NCBI GenBank assembly: GCA_030824535.1
Contig: JAVBXO010000085.1
Span: forward strand, 1 to 36,857
DNA: 36,857 bases
Reading direction: 5' to 3'
From: Azonexus sp.
GTDB taxonomy: Bacteria; Pseudomonadota; Gammaproteobacteria; Burkholderiales; Rhodocyclaceae
Shown here: one piece after another, positions 31,974 to 36,857 of the stretch
Position numbering within the stretch: position 1 is the stretch's first letter
How the letters are laid out: every line of letters begins with the position of its first letter
Translations under genes and position numbers: made by a program
Notes under the pieces: generated by a model
Told to the model about the DNA's origin: nothing
Seen by the model: only the letters and a program-made list of their open reading frames with translations
The model's database searches: none

Positions 31974-32261
31974 TGGTCTTTTTGCATACTTGCTTGCCAC
32001 GGCGAGAATATAGGAAGCGTGAAACGTGATGGCTTTATAGCTGCTTGGAGAGTAACTACCTGTTTTGTTGAATTGTGAAAGCACCAACTCGGTTTTTTCG
32101 GGGCTAGCTCTACGAGGCTTGGCAGAAGACAACGGAACAAACCAAAGAGCATCGCCTTCAACCTCAACGGAAAAAGGCTTGCTTCGTGCCTCAGTCTGTA
32201 GAGTTTCACCTTTGAGCGAATGACAATAATTCAGAAATTCTGGGAAAGATGCCAATGGCAC
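31968..32261 (-). CDS. Gene-cassette-encoded 97-aa hypothetical protein (GTG start)
   Basis: AAGGAGATATAC-GTG; stop TAA lies in the GCCTAAC core of the attC; flanked by GTTAGGC cores on both sides. Confidence 0.8.
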   Translation of the reverse strand: MPLASFPEFLNYCHSLKGETLQTEARSKPFSVEVEGDALWFVPLSSAKPRRASPEKTELVLSQFNKTGSYSPSSYKAITFHASYILAVASKYAKRPA

Positions 32262-32277
32262 GTATATCTCCTTGGTT

Positions 32278-32284
32278 GCCTAAC
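32278..32284 (-). other. Remnant R' core of a second attC (GTTAGGC on minus strand)
   Basis: GCCTAAC on plus strand; after 8 more nt the rest of the attC is replaced by the locus-3 palindrome. Confidence 0.65.
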
Positions 32285-32292
32285 GCTGCTAT

Positions 32293-32376
32293 GGTCAGGT
32301 CTTGTATTACGACATTTAAATGTCGTAATACAAGACCTGACCCCGAGGTTTTTACCCTGACCCCGAGGTTTTTACC
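32293..32376. repeat. Palindrome/tandem element, locus 3
   Basis: 50-bp perfect palindrome GGTCAGGTCTTGTATTACGACATTTAAATGTCGTAATACAAGACCTGACC (32293-32342); perfect 20-bp tandem CTGACCCCGAGGTTTTTACC at 32337-32356 and 32357-32376. Confidence 0.97.
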
Positions 32377-32399
32377 CATCCTATGGCGAATGACTCAAA

Positions 32400-32476
32400 C
32401 TGGGAGCCGGATGGTGTAACGCTCCAAGTCCGGTTCTGCGAGGGCGGCCTGTCGCAAGGCGGGCCGCTACTCTCCC
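32400..32476 (+). ncRNA. Group II intron 3'-end relic (domain V/VI-like)
   Basis: GGAGCCGGATGGTGTAACGCTCCAAGTCCGGTTCTGCGAGGGCGGCC...GGGCCGCTACTCTCCC: GAGCCGGA/TCCGGTTC DV-type stem then a GC-rich DVI-like hairpin; no RT ORF nearby. Confidence 0.6.
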
Positions 32477-32560
32477 ATTCATGAAAATTGGTGTTTCTCA
32501 ACGTTCAGTGATATTGATCTGCAAGACCTGAGCCCGCTATTGGGTAGAAGGCGAATCACC

Positions 32561-32947
32561 TTAATACTGAATATCAAGCTGATATGTGTCACCACTAACT
32601 CTGAACGTTCTCGGTGCAACCATTCTCACTTCCTGCCACTGGGTACTCATGCGGCCGTATAAACCCATGTCTCGATAGTTCTCGTAGCCAGAGTCTTCCC
32701 ACATGACGTCGATCAGAGCGTAGTTGGGTCTGCTGTTAGTTAAGTGGACTTTTAATGGCTCAGCATTAATCTTGAGTTGGCCGTTTATGGTGGCTGAGAC
32801 GGATCCTTCAAACACCGCGTAGGTGGTGTCATCCGTTAGCTCGCGTATGACTTTCAAGATTACTGCTGTACTCTCTGATGACTTGTGGGGATGAAGCATC
32901 GGAAGTCCTTTGACGATTTGTGGCCCAACGTTAAATTTATATGGCAT
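32561..32947 (-). CDS. Hypothetical protein (128 aa)
   Basis: Plausible ORF (MPYKFNVGPQIVKGLPMLHPHKSSESTAVILKVIRELTDD...); family not recognised. Confidence 0.55.
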   Translation of the reverse strand: MPYKFNVGPQIVKGLPMLHPHKSSESTAVILKVIRELTDDTTYAVFEGSVSATINGQLKINAEPLKVHLTNSRPNYALIDVMWEDSGYENYRDMGLYGRMSTQWQEVRMVAPRTFRVSGDTYQLDIQY

Positions 32948-33008
32948 TTTTGCCGTATAAGTAGGCAGAGTCCCATACCCCTGAATAAGCTAGCAGCCTG
33001 TAACTCTA

Positions 33009-33860
33009 GGCTCTGTTGATGTTTTGCCGCAGCTCATCGCAGCCACAGCAAAGCCGCTGCAAATGTGAGGAAGCCCATGAAATGCATGGATTTTTTATCG
33101 TAGCGAGTGGCGATTCGGCGGAAATACTTGAGCGCTCCAAACATGCATTCGATGACATGACGTTCCTTGTAAAGCCACCAATCGCACTCTCTTTGTACCG
33201 TCCTGTTGGCCTTGGGCGGGATGACCGCGACAATGTCGCGCTCCTTGAGCCACGCCAGGAATTCGTCTGAATCGTAGGCCTTGTCAGCCAAGCAGGCTTG
33301 AGCTGAAATATTTGTCATGAGCGGAATCGCCTGCGTGATGTCAGCCTTTTGCCCGCCGGTCAGAATAAATTTGAGCGGCAAGCCCAAGCCATCGACCACC
33401 GCGTGAATCTTGCACCCAAACCCGCCTCGGGAGCGACCCAGGTCCTCATCGTCTGCCGAGCTCTGGGCCGCGCCCGCCGCACAGGCGTGGGCACGGATCA
33501 CCGTGCTATCGATAGAAGCACTTTGTAAATCAGCACTTTGAGCCAACCCTTCCAGCAGTTGCTTCCAGATGCCCAGCATTGACCACCGCGCGAATCGCTT
33601 GAAAACACTGTTCCAGTTGCCTCGGTCCGGAGGCAGGGAACGCCACTGCCCGCCAACCCGCAACACCCAGAGGACCGCCTCCACAAAGTGCCGACATCGA
33701 AATTCCTCGCCGGTATAGATTCTTCGGAAGGTCTTCAATTTCGCGAAAACCACAGACCACTCCGCATCGCTCAGTCTCGACTTGTCTACCACTTGGCTTT
33801 GGCTCATCTGGATCACGCAAAGCGGCAAAGTTTACCCGCCGGCAAAACATCAACAGAGCC
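33009..33860 (-). mobile_element. Intact IS5-family insertion sequence
   Basis: 21-bp perfect TIRs GGCTCTGTTGATGTTTTGCCG (33009-33029) / CGGCAAAACATCAACAGAGCC (33840-33860); TA on both sides. Confidence 0.93.
33034..33828 (-). CDS. IS5-family transposase, single ORF (start may be 33807)
   Basis: LSDAEWSVVFAKL, VLWVLRVGGQWRSLPPDRGNWNSVFKRFARW, ASIDSTVIRAHACAAGA, GRSRGGFGCKIHAVVDGLGLPLKFILTGGQ, RHVIECMFGALKYFRRIATRYDK. Confidence 0.94.
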   Translation of the reverse strand: MPLCVIQMSQSQVVDKSRLSDAEWSVVFAKLKTFRRIYTGEEFRCRHFVEAVLWVLRVGGQWRSLPPDRGNWNSVFKRFARWSMLGIWKQLLEGLAQSADLQSASIDSTVIRAHACAAGAAQSSADDEDLGRSRGGFGCKIHAVVDGLGLPLKFILTGGQKADITQAIPLMTNISAQACLADKAYDSDEFLAWLKERDIVAVIPPKANRTVQRECDWWLYKERHVIECMFGALKYFRRIATRYDKKSMHFMGFLTFAAALLWLR

Positions 33861-34075
33861 TAGCCACGACATGCATCCAGGAAGTTTCTGAATAGATCCA
33901 CGGGATAAACAACCTTCATACGCGGCAAGGTGCCAAAGAAATGACGATTGTGCCAGCAACTCCACCAGTTGTCATGAATTGACAGGATGTCAGAGTGACT
34001 TGTTACGTACCACGGAAAAAGAAACATCCCAATCCCTCCTATAGAAAGTTTGTCCGCAGAGTTCCGCTCTTCCAC
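33860..34075 (-). CDS. Hypothetical protein (71 aa) ending at the IS5 insertion point
   Basis: Low-GC ORF MEERNSADKLSIGGIGMFLFPWYVTSHSDILSIHDNWW...; its stop falls on the TA target duplication. Confidence 0.35.
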   Translation of the reverse strand: MEERNSADKLSIGGIGMFLFPWYVTSHSDILSIHDNWWSCWHNRHFFGTLPRMKVVYPVDLFRNFLDACRG

Positions 34076-34091
34076 CTTGCCCCAAGCATTT

Positions 34092-34117
34092 TTGCCTGAT
34101 TTTTCCGGTCGACCGCA
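34092..34117 (+). repeat. Copy E of dispersed GGTCGACC element
   Basis: TTGCCTGATTTTTCCGGTCGACCGCA followed by AAAATCAG, complementary to CTGATTTT. Confidence 0.75.
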
Positions 34118-34162
34118 AAATCAGCCCCTTTTTCAACTTCCCTTCAGCGATCAAGCGCCCAG

Positions 34163-34567
34163 CTACAGCGTCGAGTCGGCCTCAACCACAACCCCCACAT
34201 CAAAAACCAACGCACAGTTTTTCTCCCGCCCCGGCGCCGGCAGGATCAGCGCGCGCAGGCCGTTGAGCTGGCAGCGGACAGCGAGCAGCGGAGGCAGTGG
34301 GTAGAGCGAAGTCAGTGGTGTGTCGTGCAGTTCGACCGGGCCGTTGACGCATAACTGGCGGGGGCCGCTGGGGTGGCGGATGCCGAGGATCTGCGCTGCT
34401 GCCTTCAAACCGCCGCTGGCTGGCGGCAGTTTGAACAGGCTGATGCCGTCGAGGGCGGTTTCATCCTGCCCAGCCGGTCTGGCGCTTTCGATCAGGCGGG
34501 CTTCGAAGGCGGTTGGCCAGTCGCCGAGGGTGCAGAAGACCAGCGCCAGGCTATCGCGTTGGGACAT
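34163..34567 (-). CDS. Small chemotaxis-associated / degenerate CheW-like protein
   Basis: MSQRDSLALVFCTLGDWPTAFEARLIESARPAG...QLNGLRALILPAPGREKNCALVFDVGVVVEADSTL*; true start 34567, the track ORF upstream part is a shadow frame. Domain call by context. Confidence 0.55.
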   Translation of the reverse strand: MSQRDSLALVFCTLGDWPTAFEARLIESARPAGQDETALDGISLFKLPPASGGLKAAAQILGIRHPSGPRQLCVNGPVELHDTPLTSLYPLPPLLAVRCQLNGLRALILPAPGREKNCALVFDVGVVVEADSTL

Positions 34568-34572
34568 GTGCT

Positions 34573-35118
34573 TCAGCCCAGGCCGCGGGCGTAGTCGGCG
34601 AACAGGCGGTCGAGGTCGAGCAGGGTGACGGCGCGGTTCTGGAAGTAGAGCACGCCGGGCATGCGCTGGCGCAGTTGTTCGGGCAGCGTGGCCGGGGCGG
34701 GCTGGATGCTGCTGCTCGGGATGTCGACGACGTCGATGACCTGGCCGACGCGGATGCCGCTGGTCATGCCCTTGCCCTGGCCGAGCAGGATGGACGAGCG
34801 GCTGTTGCGGCTGGCCGGACGCTTGGGCAGGGCCAGCAGTTCGTCGAGACGGATGACGGTGGTGATGTCGCCGCGGACGTTGATGACGCCTTCGAGCGAT
34901 TCCGGGCAGCCGGGAACGAAAAAGACCTCGGCCTGGAAAATGATTTCGCGGACGCATTCGCCGGGGCAGGCGAAGCGTTCTTCGCCGAGTTCGAAAATCA
35001 CCAGCTTGAGCAGGGTGTCACTGGCGCTGTCGGCTTCCTGCTGCTCGCCGCTGCGGCGCAGGGCCAGCGCTTCGTCGAGGCTGAGGGCGGCGCTGGTGGT
35101 CGGGTCTTGGTCGTTCAT
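34573..35118 (-). CDS. CheW-domain protein
   Basis: LVIFELGEERFACPGECVREIIFQAEVFFVPGCPESLEGVINVRGDITTVIRLDELL...GIRVGQVIDVVDIP. Confidence 0.9.
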   Translation of the reverse strand: MNDQDPTTSAALSLDEALALRRSGEQQEADSASDTLLKLVIFELGEERFACPGECVREIIFQAEVFFVPGCPESLEGVINVRGDITTVIRLDELLALPKRPASRNSRSSILLGQGKGMTSGIRVGQVIDVVDIPSSSIQPAPATLPEQLRQRMPGVLYFQNRAVTLLDLDRLFADYARGLG

Positions 35119-36794
35119 CGCGGGTCCTGGTCGATCATCACGCGGTTACGCCCCTGGCGTTTGGCGCTGTACAAGGCCTGGTCGGCGGCTTCGCGCAGCC
35201 CGGTGAGGTCGTGGTGATGCTGGCTGCTGGCTATGCCGGCGCTGAAGGTGCAGGAGAAATTGCCCTGCAGCGACGTGAAGACGACGCGGGAAAAGGCCAG
35301 GCGCAGGTCTTCAAGCAAAACGAAGGCGCGCTCGGGGCTGGCGTCCTGGAGGATGACCGCGAATTCCTCGCCGCCGTAACGGCCGACGACATCGGAATGG
35401 CGCACGCGTTGCTGCAGGATGCGCGCCAGCGCGACGATGACCTGATCGCCGACCGGATGGCCGTGGGTGTCGTTGACCGACTTGAAGTGATCGATGTCGA
35501 TCATCACGAAGCACAGTTCGGCATTTCGCCGGTTGGCCAGCGCCAGCGACTGTTCGAGCAGTTGCGTCGTGGTGCTGTGATTGAACAGGCCGGAAAGGCT
35601 GTCGCGTGCCATCAATGAGCGCAGCGTGCGCATGCGTTCGGCGCGGATGACGACGGCGGCGATCAGTTCCTCGGCGGCGACCGGTTTGACCAGAAAGCCT
35701 TCGGCGCCGACGCGCATCGCCGAAAACTGCTTGCGCTTGTCGGTTTCGCTGGACAGGTAAATGATCGGCAGGCCGACGTAGTTGGGCAGCTGGCGGATCA
35801 GTTGCGCCAGGTCGCGGCCCGAGCAGTCGGGCTGGTACATGTCGGTCAGCAGCAGGTCGGGCTGGAATTCGGCGAGGGTGTCGAGCAACAGCGTCGGGTC
35901 GCTGATGTGGCGGGTCTGGATGCCGGCTTCCTGGAGCAGGATGGCGTGGTAGTCGGCGGTTTCCGACTGGTCATCGACGATCAGCACGCGGTAGGGGTCG
36001 CGCGGGCGCTGCAGCGTCAGGTCGTCGAGCGCCGAAATCAGCGCCATCGGCGACGCCGGTTTCAGAAAGTAAGCGCCGCCGCCGGCCTTGACGGCGCCGA
36101 GGCGGGCGTCGAAATCGTTGCGTCCGGAAAGGAAGATGGTTGGCAGCGGCGGCGAAATTTCCTGGTGCAGCGCTGCCAGCGCCTGGGTGCCGGCCAGCGG
36201 CCCGGCGGGGAAGGCGGTATCGATGATCAACGCGCCCGGTCGCTGCCGGCGTACGGCGAGGCTCAGTGATTCCGGGTCGGCGAAGCATTGCGTGCGGTAG
36301 CTGAAGCATTCGAGCTGGGTCGCCAGTTGCTGGCAGAGTTCGGCGTCGCTGTCGCAGATGTAGACCAGGTTGTCAGCCCCCGGTGTTGCGGGCGTCGGCA
36401 GTCGGGTGTCGGCGGCGTTGATTTTCGGGTCGCTGGCGGGGTCGACCGCAGGAGCGGTCGCGGTCAGTGCGGTGATCGCCGCGAAAATCCCTGCCTGCCA
36501 GCCGGGCACATGGACGGCATGGGGGTCGTCGAGCAGGTGCATCGCCGCTTGCTCGCCGGCGATGGCCGCGTGGCCGACGTCGCGGAAACCGAAGGAACGC
36601 GCCGTGCCCTTGAGGCTGTGCCAGAAAAGATGCATGGCTTCGAGGCGGCTGCGCTCTTCCGGGTGCGCCGAGGCCTGGGCCAGCAGTTGCCAGGCCTCAT
36701 TGAGGCGCAATGGCAGCTGGGCGACGAAATTGGCCTTGAGCCGGGCGATGCGTTCGCCGGCCGTGGGGGTGGGGCTGGGCGGAGACTGGGTCAT
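35115..36794 (-). CDS. Hpt-REC-REC-GGDEF hybrid diguanylate cyclase
   Basis: HLFWHSLKGTARSFG (Hpt), ALIIDTAF and LLLTDMYQPD (REC), FVMIDIDHFKSVNDTHGHPVGDQ and GRYGGEEFAV (GGDEF), RHSD I-site five residues before GGEEF. Confidence 0.92.
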   Translation of the reverse strand: MTQSPPSPTPTAGERIARLKANFVAQLPLRLNEAWQLLAQASAHPEERSRLEAMHLFWHSLKGTARSFGFRDVGHAAIAGEQAAMHLLDDPHAVHVPGWQAGIFAAITALTATAPAVDPASDPKINAADTRLPTPATPGADNLVYICDSDAELCQQLATQLECFSYRTQCFADPESLSLAVRRQRPGALIIDTAFPAGPLAGTQALAALHQEISPPLPTIFLSGRNDFDARLGAVKAGGGAYFLKPASPMALISALDDLTLQRPRDPYRVLIVDDQSETADYHAILLQEAGIQTRHISDPTLLLDTLAEFQPDLLLTDMYQPDCSGRDLAQLIRQLPNYVGLPIIYLSSETDKRKQFSAMRVGAEGFLVKPVAAEELIAAVVIRAERMRTLRSLMARDSLSGLFNHSTTTQLLEQSLALANRRNAELCFVMIDIDHFKSVNDTHGHPVGDQVIVALARILQQRVRHSDVVGRYGGEEFAVILQDASPERAFVLLEDLRLAFSRVVFTSLQGNFSCTFSAGIASSQHHHDLTGLREAADQALYSAKRQGRNRVMIDQDPR

Positions 36795-36857
36795 GATGCG
36801 CTACTCGGCGTGGGGGGAGTCCGGGCGGTGGCAGGCGCGGCGAGCAATTGCGCCACC
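36791..36857 (-). CDS. 3' end of an upstream CDS, incomplete at window edge
   Basis: Minus frame ...VAQLLAAPATARTPPTPSSAS*; TGA overlaps the next ATG as ATGA. Confidence 0.6.
   Translation of the reverse strand, partial: VAQLLAAPATARTPPTPSSAS

Noticed and set aside
29233-32376. Possible CRISPR array because of recurring about 30-50 bp repeats
   Set aside because: Irregular spacing of about 1-2 kb, only paired tandems with no unique spacers of constant length, and no cas genes.
34513-35217. Plus-strand ORFs opposite the CheW genes
   Set aside because: Antisense shadows; CheW frames on the minus strand are clear.

Overview
The window is about 37 kb of high-GC proteobacterial chromosome, probably a betaproteobacterium of Rhodocyclales type (inferred from gene content). 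Most of it is conserved core: nosR-like regulator, M14 peptidase, serS, mltF, tRNA-Ser, a Yej/Dpp-type peptide ABC transporter, mltD, a tRNA-Ala/Glu/Asp cluster, gltX, tRNA-Val, thrS-infC-rpmI-rplT-pheS-pheT-ihfA-merR-type regulator, tRNA-Pro, recJ, an RpfE-like gene, lolC/E-lolD, an HDOD gene, and at the right edge CheW-like genes with an Hpt-REC-REC-GGDEF protein. Between about 28.3 and 34.1 kb is an accessory island of lower GC. It contains a brnA antitoxin with a 5'-truncated brnT, an intact ISAs1-family IS (10-bp target duplication), an intact IS5-family IS (21-bp perfect terminal inverted repeats), a group II intron 3' relic, an integron-type gene cassette with one complete attC and one half attC, and small orphan ORFs. 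Two repeat systems are the most interesting unexplained structures. (1) Three loci carry near-identical 34-52 bp perfect palindromes built on CTTG(C/T)ATTACGACATTTAAATGTCGTAAT(G/A)CAAGACCTGACCCC. Each is followed by a perfect tandem duplication of the arm end plus locus-specific sequence, and they lie where attC or cassette boundaries would be expected. (2) A 26-27 bp element, TTGCCTGATTTTTGCGGTCGACCGCA, recurs in five separate intergenic gaps of the core genome. No computation or database search was run; family calls come from reading the protein and nucleotide sequence.
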